A DNA stretch of 64,000 nt, taken from positions 85,992,603-86,056,602 of the forward strand of contig NW_026057584.1 of the NCBI RefSeq assembly GCF_023721935.1, given 5' to 3'. The first letter of the stretch is position 1. Each line of letters opens with the position of its first letter. The notes beneath the pieces are model-generated. The model worked only from the letters and a program-made list of their open reading frames with translations, was not told the DNA's origin and searched no databases. A program made the translations under genes and the position numbers. The DNA is from Panthera uncia (lineage: Eukaryota; Chordata; Mammalia; Carnivora; Felidae). Positions 11,970 to 21,250 of this stretch are shown in pieces.

Positions 11970-14900
11970 TCAGGATCCACATAAGAGTGAAACCATATGG
12001 TATCTGTCTTTCTCTGTATGGCTTATTTCACTTAGCATCACACTCTCCAGTTCCATCCATGTTGCTACAAAAGGCCATATTTCATTTTTTCTCATTGCCA
12101 CGTAGTATTCCATTGTGTATATAAACCACAATTTCTTTATCCATTCATCAGTTGATGGACATTTAGGCTCTTTCCATAATTTGGCTATTGTTGAGAGTGC
12201 CGCTATAAACATTGGGGTACAGGTGCCCCTATGCATCAGTACTCCTGTATCCCTTGGATAAATTCCTAGCAGTGCTATTGCTGGGTCATAGGGTAGGTCT
12301 ATTTTTAATTTTCTGAGGAACCTCCACACTGCTTTCCAGAGCGGCTGCACCAATTTGCATCCCCACCAACAGTGCAAGAGGGTTCCTGTTTCTCCACATC
12401 CTCTCCAGCATCTATAGTCTCCTGATTTCTTCATTTTGGCCACTCTGACTGGCGTGAGGTGATATCTGAGTGTGGTTTTGATTTGTATTTCCCTGATAAG
12501 GAGCGACGTTGAACATCTTTTCATGTGCCTGTTGGCCATCCGGATGTCTTCTTTAGAGAAGTGTCTATTCATGTTTTCTGCCCATTTCTTCACTGGGTTA
12601 TTTGTTTTTCGGGTGTGGAGTTTGATGAGCTCTTTATAGATTTTGGATACCAGCCCTTTGTCCGATGTGTCCTTTGCAAATATCTTTTCCCATTCCGTTG
12701 GTTGCCTTTTAGTTTTGTTGGTTGTTTCCTTTGCTGTGCAGAAGCTTTTTATCTTCATAAGGTCCCAGTAATTCACTTTTGCTTTTAATTCCCTTGCCTT
12801 TGGGGATGTGCCGAGTAAGAGATTGCTACGGCTGAGGTCAGAGAGGTCTTTTCCTGCTTTCTCCTCTAAGGTTTTGATGGTTTCCTGTCTCACATTCAGG
12901 TCCTTTATCCATTTTGAGTTTATTTTTGTGAATGGTGTGAGAAAGTGGTCTAGTTTCAACCTTCTGCATGTTGCTGTCCAGTTCTCCCAGCACCATTTGT
13001 TAAAGAGACTGTCTTTTTTCCATTGGATGTTCTTTCCTGCTTTGTCAAAGATGAGTTGGCCATACGTTTGTGGGTCTAGTTCTGGGGTTTCTATTCTATT
13101 CCATTGGTCTATGTGTCTGTTTTTATGACAATACCATGCTGACTTGATGATGACAGCTTTGTAGTAGAGGCAAAAGTCTGGGATTGTGATGCCTCCTGCT
13201 TTGGTCTTCTTCTTCAAAATGACTTTGGCTATTCGGGGCCTTTTGTGGTTCCATATGAATTTTAGGATTGCTTGTTCTAGTTTCGAGAAGAATGCTGGTG
13301 CAATTTTGATTGGGATTGCATTGAATGTGTAGATAGCTTTGGGTAGTATTGACATTTTGACAATATTTATTCTTCCAATCCATGAGCAGGGAATGTCTTT
13401 CCATTTCTTTATATCTTCTTCAATTACCTGCATAAGCTTTCTATAGTTTTCAGCATACAGATCTTTTACATCTTTGGTTAGATTTATTCCTAGGTATTTT
13501 ATGCTTCTTGGTGCAATTGTGAATGGGATCAGTTTCTTCATTTGTCTTTCTGTTGCTTCATTGTTAGTGTATAAGAATGCAACTGATTTCTGCACATTGA
13601 TTTTGTATCCTGCAACTTTGCTGAATTCATGTATCAGTTCTAGCAGACTTTTGGTGGAGTCTATCGGATTTTCCATGTATAATATCATGTCATCTGCAAA
13701 AAGCGAAAGCTTGACTTCGTCTTTGCCAATTTTGATGCCTTTGATTTCCTTTTGTTGTCTGATTGCTGATGCTAGAACTTCCAGCACTATATTAAACAAC
13801 AGCGGTGACAGTGGGCATCCCTGTCGTGTTCCTGATCTCAGGGAAAAAGCTCTCAGTTTTTCCCCGTTGAGGATGATGTTAGCTGTGGGCTTTTCATAAA
13901 TGGCCTTTATGATCTTTAAGTATGTTCCTTCTATCCCGACTTTCTCAAGGGTTTTTATTAAGAAAGGGTGCTGGATTTTGTCAAAGGCCTTTTCTGTATC
14001 GATTGACAGGATCATATGGTTCTTCTCTTTTTTTTTGTTAATGTGATGTATCACGTTGATGGATTTGCGAATGTTGAACCAGCCCTGCATCCCAGGAATG
14101 AATCCCACTTGATCATGGTGAATAATTCTTTTTATATGCTGTTGAATTCGATTTGCTAGTATCTTATTAAGAATTTTTGCATCCATATTCATCAGGGATA
14201 TTGGCCTGTAGTTCTCTTTTTTTACTGGGTCTCTGTCTGGTTTAGGAATCAAAGTAATACTGGCTTCATAGAATGAGTCTGGAAGTTTTCCTTCCCTTTC
14301 TATTTCTTGGAATAGCTTGAGAAGGATAGGTATTATCTCTGCTTTAAATGTCTGGTAGAACTCCCCTGGGAAGCCATCTGGTCCTGGACTCTTATTTGTT
14401 GGGAGATTTTTGATAACCGATTCAATTTCTTTGCTGGTTATGGGTCTGTTCAAGCTTTCTATTTCCTCCTGATTGAGTTTTGGAAGAGTGTGGGTGTTTA
14501 GAAATTTGTCCATTTCTTCCAGGTTGTCCAATTTGCTGGCATATAATTTTTCATAGTATTCCCTGATAATTGTTTGTATCTCTGAGGGATTGGTTGTAAT
14601 CATTCCATTTTCATTCATGATTTTATCTATTTGGGTCATCTCCCTTTTCTTTTTGAGAAGCCTGGCTAGAGGTTTGTCAATTTTGTTTATTTTTTCAAAA
14701 AACCAACTCTTGGTTTCGTTGATCTGCTCTACAGTTTTTTTAGATTCTATATTGTTTATTTCTGCTCTGATCTTTATTATTTCTCTTCTTCTGCTGGGTT
14801 TAGGCTGCCTTTGCTGTTCTGCTTCTATTTCCTTTAGGTGTGCTGTTAGGTTTTGTATTTGGGATTTTTCTTGTTTCTTGAGATAGGCCTGGATTGCAAT

Positions 14901-15794
14901 GTATTTTCCTCTCAGGACTGCCTTCGCTGCATCCCAAAGCGTTTGGATTGTTGTATTTTCATTTTCGTTTGTTTCCATGTATATTTTAATTTCTTCTCTA
15001 ATTGCCTGGTTGACCCACTCATTCGTTAGTAGGGTGTTCTTTAACCTCCATGCTTTTGGAGGTTTTCCAGACTTTTTCCTGTGGTTGATTTCAAGCTTCA
15101 TAGCATTGTGGTCTGAAAGTATGCATGGTATAATTTCAATTCTTGTAAACTTATGAAGGGCTGTTTTGTGACCCAGTATATGATCTATCTTGGAGAATGT
15201 TCCATGTGCACTCGAGAAGAAAGTATATTCTGTTGCTTTGGGATGCAGAGTTCTAAATATATCTGTCAAGTCCATCTGATCCAATGTATCATTCAGGGCC
15301 CTTGTTTCTTTATTGACTGTGTGTCTAGATGATCTATCCATTTCTGTAAGTGGGGTGTTAAAGTCCCCTGCAATGACCACATTCTTATCAATAAGGTTGC
15401 TTATGTTTATGAGTAATTGTTTTATATATCTGGGGGCTCGGGTATTTGGCGCATAGACATTTATAATAGTTAGCTCTTCCTGGTGGATAGACCCTGTGAT
15501 TATTATATAATGCCCTTCTTCATCTCTTGTTACCGCCTTTAATTTAAAGTCTAGTTTGTCTGATAGAAGTATGGCTACTCCAGCTTTCTTTTGGCTTCCA
15601 GGAGCATGATAAATAGTTCTCCATCCCCTCACTCTCAATCTAAAGGTGTCCTCAGATCTAAAATGAGTCTCTTGTAGACAGCAAATAGATGGGTCTTGTT
15701 TTTTTATCCATTCTGATACCCTATGTCTTTTAGTTGGCGCATTTAATCCATTTACATTCAGTGTTATTATAGAAAGATATGGGTTTAGAGTCAT
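11970..15794 (-). CDS. LINE-1 ORF2p: endonuclease-reverse transcriptase
   Basis: ORF2p nicks target DNA and reverse-transcribes L1 RNA from the nick. The frame is 1274 aa, close to the 1275 aa known for human ORF2p. I start at the ATG at 15794; the frame is open upstream to 15848, but that codon is GTG. The APE-type endonuclease comes first: NxNGLN (Asn13), QETHF (Glu42), GDFN (Asp144), SKIDH (Asp204) and SDHN (His229). The reverse transcriptase follows: an IPKPDRDP/NYRPISL block (516-534), SIDTEKAF (Asp599), GTRQGCPLSPLLFN (655-668) and FADD (Asp701, Asp702). The C-terminal Cys motif C-x3-C-x7-H-x4-C is complete (Cys1129, Cys1133, His1141, Cys1146). No stop, frameshift or missing catalytic residue is seen. 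In known L1s ORF2 is translated by inefficient reinitiation after ORF1. Confidence 0.96.
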   Translation of the reverse strand: MTLNPYLSIITLNVNGLNAPTKRHRVSEWIKKQDPSICCLQETHFRSEDTFRLRVRGWRTIYHAPGSQKKAGVAILLSDKLDFKLKAVTRDEEGHYIIITGSIHQEELTIINVYAPNTRAPRYIKQLLINISNLIDKNVVIAGDFNTPLTEMDRSSRHTVNKETRALNDTLDQMDLTDIFRTLHPKATEYTFFSSAHGTFSKIDHILGHKTALHKFTRIEIIPCILSDHNAMKLEINHRKKSGKPPKAWRLKNTLLTNEWVNQAIREEIKIYMETNENENTTIQTLWDAAKAVLRGKYIAIQAYLKKQEKSQIQNLTAHLKEIEAEQQRQPKPSRRREIIKIRAEINNIESKKTVEQINETKSWFFEKINKIDKPLARLLKKKREMTQIDKIMNENGMITTNPSEIQTIIREYYEKLYASKLDNLEEMDKFLNTHTLPKLNQEEIESLNRPITSKEIESVIKNLPTNKSPGPDGFPGEFYQTFKAEIIPILLKLFQEIEREGKLPDSFYEASITLIPKPDRDPVKKENYRPISLMNMDAKILNKILANRIQQHIKRIIHHDQVGFIPGMQGWFNIRKSINVIHHINKKKEKNHMILSIDTEKAFDKIQHPFLIKTLEKVGIEGTYLKIIKAIYEKPTANIILNGEKLRAFSLRSGTRQGCPLSPLLFNIVLEVLASAIRQQKEIKGIKIGKDEVKLSLFADDMILYMENPIDSTKSLLELIHEFSKVAGYKINVQKSVAFLYTNNEATERQMKKLIPFTIAPRSIKYLGINLTKDVKDLYAENYRKLMQVIEEDIKKWKDIPCSWIGRINIVKMSILPKAIYTFNAIPIKIAPAFFSKLEQAILKFIWNHKRPRIAKVILKKKTKAGGITIPDFCLYYKAVIIKSAWYCHKNRHIDQWNRIETPELDPQTYGQLIFDKAGKNIQWKKDSLFNKWCWENWTATCRRLKLDHFLTPFTKINSKWIKDLNVRQETIKTLEEKAGKDLSDLSRSNLLLGTSPKARELKAKVNYWDLMKIKSFCTAKETTNKTKRQPTEWEKIFAKDTSDKGLVSKIYKELIKLHTRKTNNPVKKWAENMNRHFSKEDIRMANRHMKRCSTSLLIREIQIKTTLRYHLTPVRVAKMKKSGDYRCWRGCGETGTLLHCWWGCKLVQPLWKAVWRFLRKLKIDLPYDPAIALLGIYPRDTGVLMHRGTCTPMFIAALSTIAKLWKEPKCPSTDEWIKKLWFIYTMEYYVAMRKNEIWPFVATWMELESVMLSEISHTEKDRYHMVSLLCGS

Positions 15795-15844
15795 TGTGAT
15801 GTCTGTATGTTTTATGCTTGTAGTGATGTCTCTGGTACTTTGTC
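15795..15844 (-). other. ORF1-ORF2 inter-ORF spacer of L1
   Basis: 50 bp separate the ORF1 stop (TGA, 15845-15847) from the ORF2 ATG. The ORF2 frame stays open through the spacer, so no stop separates the frames. This is the usual bicistronic L1 arrangement. Confidence 0.85.
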
Positions 15845-16738
15845 TCACAGGATCCCCCTTAGGATCTCTTGTAGGGCTGGTTTCGTGGTGACAAATTCCT
15901 TCAGTTTTTGTTTGTTTGGGAAGACCTTTATCTCTCCTTCTATTCTAAATGACAGACTTGCTGGATAAAAGATTCTCGGCTGCATATTTTTTCTGTTTAG
16001 CACACTGTAGATATCGTGCCAAGCCTTTCTGGCCTGCCAAGTTTCAAAGGAGAGATCAGTCACGAGTCTTATAGGTCTCCCTTTATAAGTGAGGGCACGT
16101 TTATCCCTTGCTGCTTTCAGAATTTTCTCTTTATCCTTGTATTTTGCCAGTTTCACTATGATATGTCGTGCAGAAGATCGATTCAAGTTACGTCTGAAGG
16201 GAGTTCTCTGTGCCTCTTGGATTTCAATGCCTTTTTCCTTCCCCAGTTCAGGGAAGTTCTCAGCTATAATTTGTTCAAGTACCCCTTCAGCACCTTTCCC
16301 TCTCTCTTCCTCCTCTGGGATACCAATTATGCGTATATTATTTTTTTTTAGTGTATCACTTAGTTCTCTAATTTTCCCCTCATACTCCTGGATTTTTTTA
16401 TCTCTCTTTCTTTCAGCTTCCTCTTTCTCCATAACTTTATCTTCTAGTTCACCTATTCTCTCCTCTGCCTCTTCAAGCCGAGCCATCGTGGATTCCATTT
16501 TGTTTTGCATTTCGTTTAAAGCGTTTTTCAACTCCTCGTGACTGTTCCTTAGTCCCTCGATCTTTGTGGCAAGAGATTCTCTGCTGTCCTGTATACTGTT
16601 TTCAAGCCCAGCGATTAATTTTATGACTATTATTCTAAATTCACTTTCTGTTATATTATTTAAATCCTTTTTGATCAGTTCATTAGCTGTTGTTATTTCC
16701 TGGAGATTCTTCTGAGGGGAATTCTTCCGTTTGGTCAT
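15845..16738 (-). CDS. LINE-1 ORF1p: trimeric RNA-binding chaperone
   Basis: ORF1p packages L1 RNA into the retrotransposition particle and acts as a nucleic-acid chaperone. The frame is 297 aa from the ATG at 16738, giving a basic N-terminus (MTKRKNSPQK). Thirteen codons upstream are open but start at GTG, so I prefer the ATG. Residues about 45-133 are a charged heptad-rich coiled coil, expected to trimerise. The RNA-recognition fold follows, with 'NIRIIGIPE' (134-142) and 'ARHIIVKLAKY' (190-200). The C-terminal domain runs from about 222 to the end, including 'RIFYPASLSFRIEGEIKVF' (255-273) and 'TTKPALQEIL' (284-293). The protein ends soon after this domain and is shorter than human ORF1p (338 aa). 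No inactivating change is seen. Confidence 0.95.
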   Translation of the reverse strand: MTKRKNSPQKNLQEITTANELIKKDLNNITESEFRIIVIKLIAGLENSIQDSRESLATKIEGLRNSHEELKNALNEMQNKMESTMARLEEAEERIGELEDKVMEKEEAERKRDKKIQEYEGKIRELSDTLKKNNIRIIGIPEEEERGKGAEGVLEQIIAENFPELGKEKGIEIQEAQRTPFRRNLNRSSARHIIVKLAKYKDKEKILKAARDKRALTYKGRPIRLVTDLSFETWQARKAWHDIYSVLNRKNMQPRIFYPASLSFRIEGEIKVFPNKQKLKEFVTTKPALQEILRGIL

Positions 16739-17665
16739 TTTGGAGAGTCCCTTGCGTGGTGAGGACCTGCAGTGCACTTCCCCTGTGCTGTGGTGTATAA
16801 CTGGAGTTAGTGGGCGGGGCCGCAGTCCGACCCGATGTCTGCCCCCAGCCCACTGCTGGGGCCACAGTCAGACTGGTGTGTGCCTTCTCTTCCCCTCTCC
16901 TAGGGGCGGGATTCACTGTGGGGTGGCGTGTCCCGTCTGGGCTACTTGCACACTGCCAGGCTTGTGTTGCTGGGGATCTGGCGTATTAGCTGGGGTGGGT
17001 AGGCAAGGTGCACGGGGGGGTGGAGGGGCAGGCTTAGCTCGCTTCTCCTTAGGTGATCCACTTCAGGAGGAGCCCTGTGGCAGCGGGAGGGAGTCAGATC
17101 CGCTGCCGGAGGTTTGGCTCCGCAGAAGCACAGAGTTGGGTGTTTGCGCGGAGCGAGCAAGTTCCCTGGCAGGAACTGGTTCCCTTTGGGATTTTGGCTG
17201 GGGGATGGGCGGGGGAGATGGCGCTGGCGCCTTTGTTCCCCGCCAAGCTGAGCTCTGCCGTCCGGGGGCTCAGCAGCTCTCCCTCCCTTTGTCCTCCAGC
17301 CTTCCCGCTTTCCGAGCAGAGCTGTTAACTTATGACCTCCCAGACGCTAAGTCGCGCTTGCTGTCGGAACACAGTCCGACCGGCCCCTCCGCTTTTGCCA
17401 GCCAGACTCGGGGGCTCTGCTTGGCCGGCGAGCCGCCCCTCCGCCCCGGCTCCCTCCCGCCGGTCCGTGGAGCGCGCACCGCCTCGCCGCCCTTCCTACC
17501 CTCTTCCGTGGGCCTCTAGTCTGCGCTTGACTCCGGAGACTCCCTTCTGCTAATCCTCTGGCGGTTTTCTGGGTTCTTTAGGCAGGTGTAGGTGGAATCT
17601 AAGTGATCGGCAGGACGCGTTGTGAGCCCCGCGTCCTCCTACGCCGCCATCTTCCGGAACCTCCT
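16739..17665 (-). promoter_or_regulatory. L1 5' UTR with internal promoter
   Basis: About 0.93 kb precedes ORF1 on the sense strand. It is much more GC- and CpG-rich than the surrounding DNA, most strongly at 17330-17660. In active mammalian L1s this region contains an internal RNA polymerase II promoter. Its CpGs are not visibly decayed to TG/CA in the distal part, which suggests a recent insertion. Long plus-strand open frames run antisense through it, chiefly because of its composition. Confidence 0.85.
17643..17657 (-). promoter_or_regulatory. YY1-like plus ETS-like site at L1 5' end
   Basis: The plus strand reads 'gccgccatctt' (17643-17653), the YY1 consensus core. It overlaps 'cttccgg' (17651-17657), an ETS core in reverse. 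On the sense strand this is CCGGAAGATGGCGGC within the first ~30 nt of the element. In human L1 a YY1 site at the same location helps place transcription initiation. Equivalence here is inferred from position and sequence. Confidence 0.6.
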
Positions 17666-17679
17666 AGCCCAGCAGCGTC

Positions 17680-17881
17680 TAACGTTTATTTATTTTTGAG
17701 ACAGAGAGACACAGAGCATGAACGGGGGAGGATGACAGAGAGGGAGACGCAGAATCTGAAACAGGCTCCAGGCTCTGAGCTGTCAGCACAGAGACCGACG
17801 CGGAGCTAGAACTCACGGACCGCAAGATCATGACCTGAGTCAAAGTCGGCTGCTTAACCGACTGAGCCACCCAGGTACCCC
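17680..17881 (-). mobile_element. CanSINE, main portion (split by L1)
   Basis: A near-complete minus-strand SINE: tail 'taacgtttatttatttttga', GA-rich middle, 'gctgtcagcacagag' body, and head ending 'gagccacccaggtacccc'. The missing end of its A-rich tail is at 11639-11676, on the far side of the LINE-1. The perfect 19-bp duplication starts immediately after the head (17882-17900). Confidence 0.95.
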
Positions 17882-17900
17882 TGAAGTGGGTGAAATTAAT
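17882..17900. repeat. Outer target-site duplication, right copy
   Basis: An exact copy of 11620-11638. With its partner it brackets the SINE and, within it, the LINE-1. Confidence 0.95.
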
Positions 17901-18415
17901 TTTAATAATATATTTTATTTAACTCGACATGTTAAAATTTTATAATTTCAGCATAGTAATCAATGTAAAAATATTAACAAGATAACTTACATCTTTTTAT
18001 TTGTACTAAGTCTTCAAAATCTGGTTATTTTTCATTCAATTTAGACAAGGTACATTTCAAATACTGAATAACCATTTGTGGCTAGTTGCTATCATAACTG
18101 CCACCATGGTCTAGGAAAGAATTTGGGGGATTTACAGGCTGAGGGGAAACATAGGGTCTACAGGAGAAGGAAAAAGAGAACTAAAAAAGGCACCTGTAGT
18201 ATGACAGAAACTAAGGCAGAAAATGTTTTCTTCCTTACATGTTGTATAACATCTCTACAGAAGGCGATGTATGCAGCCAACAAGAAACAGGTTTTCCACA
18301 GATGGCATTGTTCTAGACAGCAAACAAAGCGGGGTCCTTTCAGACCCTTTTAGACTTTAGGGCCTCCTGAATGAAGCCCAGCATTGTTTAACTATTGACA
18401 CTTACTAGGCTTAGA
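17901..18415. other. Unassigned DNA
   Basis: AT-rich flank of the nested block. A 91-codon frame (18078-18353) has no recognisable domain. Confidence 0.5.
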
Positions 18416-18660
18416 AATCACAGCATGGCATAGTAAAAATAACAGGGATTTTGCCTAGTCATGGATTTAACCCAGATGTGCCTATAAATCACGACACACT
18501 CTACCAAATAGCTCTATAAATTCGGGCACTTACCCTTAACTTTCTTATCTTTAAAATGGGAATGCCAACTTTACATGATTTTTGTGGATATCAAATGCTT
18601 TCAGATATGTACAACACCTGATACATAATATGCATTATACATAATATTGTAATCATAGTC
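18416..18660 (+). repeat. MIR (plus orientation)
   Basis: The MIR-ordered segments are 'cagcatggcatagtaaaaat' (18421-18440), 'gggcacttacccttaacttt' (18524-18543), 'cttatctttaaaatgggaat' (18544-18563) and a degraded 3' part ending 'acctgatacataatatgc'. The copy is strongly diverged. Confidence 0.65.
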
Positions 18661-19495
18661 ACGATTCCTATTAACAATCCCACTCTAATTTTTACATTGA
18701 TGAATGTCACGTTACTGAAAGCATCTTAAGAATGAGAGAATATTGTCTGTATTTTGTAATACCAGAGTACCTACTGCAGTGTTGGAGACACTACTGGCGT
18801 AATCAACACTCATTTTCCCTCCTATCTCCCACTTCTCTTAAGACAAGCATCCTGGTATGAATAGATATTATCTGGAGACTCAGGTTATTTGGTTTCCTAG
18901 TGCCTTTAGAAGAAAGATGAATAAGTGTTCCATAGCTCAGATTCTAGCCTTTTAAATTCTAGTACAAAATTAACTAATGCAGAAAATAAGTTAGCAGAAA
19001 CAAAATTTCCCCTTGACTCAGCATCCTATTTCCTGAGCATTCTACCTTTCAGAGCTCTTTTCAACAGATACCTTACTTGACCCTAAGTTTGGTCATACAT
19101 CAGTAAAGACAAGAACAAAAAGTTCTCTAAGTTTTTAAGAAATAAGTTTAAATCGTCATAAAATTATTCAATTGTAATACCATAGTTTTATTAAAATAGC
19201 TTAAAATTTAAATGCTTAGAAGTGATTGGTGCTTTCCATCTGTTTACGGAAGTATGTTCTCAAATGGTGAGTTATCTCTTCTAAGTTTCAAAAAAGCACT
19301 ACAGTATATAATGAATCCAGGATTTCAATACAAACTTTCACCACTGCAAAGTTACTCAAAACATACCCATCAAGTGTCATTTGTCTGAAATATGTTTCAG
19401 CTTCTTTTTCCCTAAATTGATCCTATTCTTTCAGACCCAGGAGAAGTTCACAAGAAACAGAAAGCCTTTCCTGATTCTACAGTTCAGGGTCAATT
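18661..19495. other. Unassigned DNA
   Basis: No gene or clear repeat recognised. Confidence 0.5.
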
Positions 19496-19499
19496 TTTG

Positions 19500-20040
19500 T
19501 ATCATTTATTCTTTTACTAATCAAATACTCACTGAGTGGTTATTATATGCTGACAGCTGTTCTAGGTTCTGTATATCAAGTAGCAAATTAACAGACAAGG
19601 TCAATATGCTTAATTGATTATTTAGGTGGAGTCCAGCCACTAAACAAGTCGAAAAAAGAATAATTCCCCATATCCAAAATGCTATTTAGAGAAATGAAAG
19701 CAAAGTAATGAGAAAGAGAGGGCCTTGCAAGTGATGAAAGGAGCTTGAATTAATTTGAAATATAATAGAAAGTCATTTGGAATTCTTTTACTGGGAAAAA
19801 TTGTAGGATTTAAGTCTTAAGAAGGCCACTTTGGCTATTTCTTGGAAAATGACTATGGTATGAAAAGTAGAAGCAGGGAGATAAGTCAAGAAGATTCTGT
19901 AGTAACAGTGGTAGAAGTGGTAAGAGGTGACCGAACTTGGGATATTTCAACATACATTAATCCCTTGCTTAATGTCTAATTAATTCCTGCTAAAACAAGA
20001 GCTGTTAAATAAAAGCCCAAGATACACGATCAACATTTAT
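19500..20040 (-). repeat. L2 (CR1-type LINE) fragment
   Basis: The plus strand follows the reverse complement of the L2 3' end: 'aaatactcactgagtggtta' (19522-19541), 'gctgacagctgttctaggtt' (19549-19568), 'gccactttggctatttcttg' (19825-19844) and a trailing 'gaagtggtaagaggtga'. L2 is an extinct mammalian LINE. The copy is ancient and non-coding. Confidence 0.6.
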
Positions 20041-20589
20041 AAACACAAAAATATACTAATAGATTTTAAAAATGGTTTATGTAAGTAATAGCAACAATTT
20101 GATAAAAAATGAATTGTACATAAAATGTAAAAAAAAAAACGGTTTTCTTGCCCACAGAGGATACTTAATCAATCAATTACAGCACAGAAAAACATATTTT
20201 GGGCTGGAAAAAAACCTGACTGGAACATTCTAGAAGTTGCTACCTCTTCAACCTTCTTGAGTTCATTCACAATGTGCAAATCAAAATTGCTCCATATGTT
20301 TTGCATGGTTTTTCTCTCACTTGAAATCAGAAAGTGAATTGATGAGTGTGGTTTTATCTAAAATTGTGATGTTACTACATGTCACACATTGTAGTGTATA
20401 CCTTTAGAAGTTTTTTTTTTCTTTTTGGGGGGAAAAGTCATTATACCAACCAAAACACAAAAAATAAAGAACAATTAGTGTGAAAATATATATATATAAC
20501 TTTTCAAGAGCCACTATTGAGAAAAGTTAAGTAAACAAGATAATGGGAGCTAAATCAATATTTTATAGCCTCTGCTGATTGCTGAATTG
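20041..20589. other. Unassigned DNA between two L2 blocks
   Basis: AT-rich sequence separates two apparently collinear L2 pieces. It could be an insertion in the L2 or L2 sequence too degraded to see. It contains an A-run at 20130-20140 and a TA tract at 20490-20499. Confidence 0.4.
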
Positions 20590-21250
20590 AATGTGGTTTG
20601 GGGTAGGAAATGTGTGGGAAAGAGTATAACTGACAATAATTCTAGTTTATTGTCTCAAACAGGTAGATGAATGGTGGTGCCATTGACTGAGATGGATGAA
20701 AATAGGGAAGAAGCAAGTTGAGTTGGGGGCAAGCAGGGAGTAATTAAAAGGTTAATTCTGAACATCCTCATTTTGAAACCTCTATGAGACATTCAAGCTA
20801 AGATGATGAGTAGCCAGTTGCATTAGTAGTTTTAGTGCTAAGAAAAACATTTTGATTTTGAGACCTAATTAGAATATAGATAATATTTAAACTCAAAAGA
20901 AATTCACCCAGGAGGAATAAACTTAGAAGACAAGAGCTAAGACTAAAAAGGTAGAAATCTGAAGACTGAGTGCAAGGCATTCCAATATTTAGAGAGCTGA
21001 ATGATGAGGAAGATTTATCAAAGGAGACAGAAAAAGAGCATCCAGTGAGGGTGTAGAAAACCTGAAAGAATGAAACATACCAGAAGTCAAATGAAGAGAG
21101 AGGTTCAAGAGGGAAGGAATGTTCAATTGCATCTCAGGTAAGGAATGTTCAATTGCATCTCAGGTATCTCAGAAAATAAATAATATGAGGACATGTAAAT
21201 GACCACTGGATTTGGCAAATTTCATCTGGGACTCTGATAATAAAATGTTC
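20590..21250 (-). repeat. L2 fragment (continuation)
   Basis: Reverse-complement L2 continues with the 'ctctatgagacattcaagct' section (20781-20800), 'ggaggaataaacttag', 'ggagacagaaaaagagcatc' (21022-21041), 'aagaatgaaac' and 'gaccactggatttggcaaat' (21201-21220). The order and orientation match the block at 19500-20040. A 26-bp perfect tandem duplication lies inside it. Confidence 0.55.
21114..21165. repeat. 26-bp perfect tandem duplication
   Basis: The unit 21114-21139, beginning 'aaggaatgttcaattgcatc', is repeated exactly and without a gap at 21140-21165. The absence of any mismatch inside an ancient repeat suggests a recent replication-slippage event. Confidence 0.95.

Larger units (their letters stand above)
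11677..17679 (-). mobile_element. Full-length LINE-1 with intact ORF1 and ORF2
   Basis: This is about 6.0 kb of carnivore-type LINE-1 in minus orientation. In sense order it has a GC-rich 5' UTR (about 17665 to 16739), ORF1, a 50-bp spacer, ORF2, a 3' UTR (to about 11747) and an A-rich tail (about 11748-11685). Both frames run without a stop or frameshift. The element is bounded by an 18-bp duplication (11659-11676 and 17680-17697, one mismatch) lying in the tail of an older SINE. The inferred first nick, before an A run following 'gtctc', fits the A/T-rich preference of the L1 endonuclease. The family copies its own RNA by target-primed reverse transcription and also mobilises SINEs. Whether this copy is active cannot be read from sequence alone. 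The exact 5' boundary is uncertain by about 20 bp. Confidence 0.97.

Noticed and set aside
15795..15848. Extending ORF2 by 18 codons upstream
   Set aside because: The upstream codon is GTG, and the 1274-codon ATG version aligns in length and motif positions with known L1 ORF2p.
12525..16541. Plus-strand frames of 85-150 codons across the L1 coding region
   Set aside because: They are antisense shadows of ORF1 and ORF2 with no independent domain or start context.
16739..16777. Extending ORF1 by 13 codons upstream
   Set aside because: The upstream start is GTG; the ATG at 16738 gives the expected basic N-terminus.
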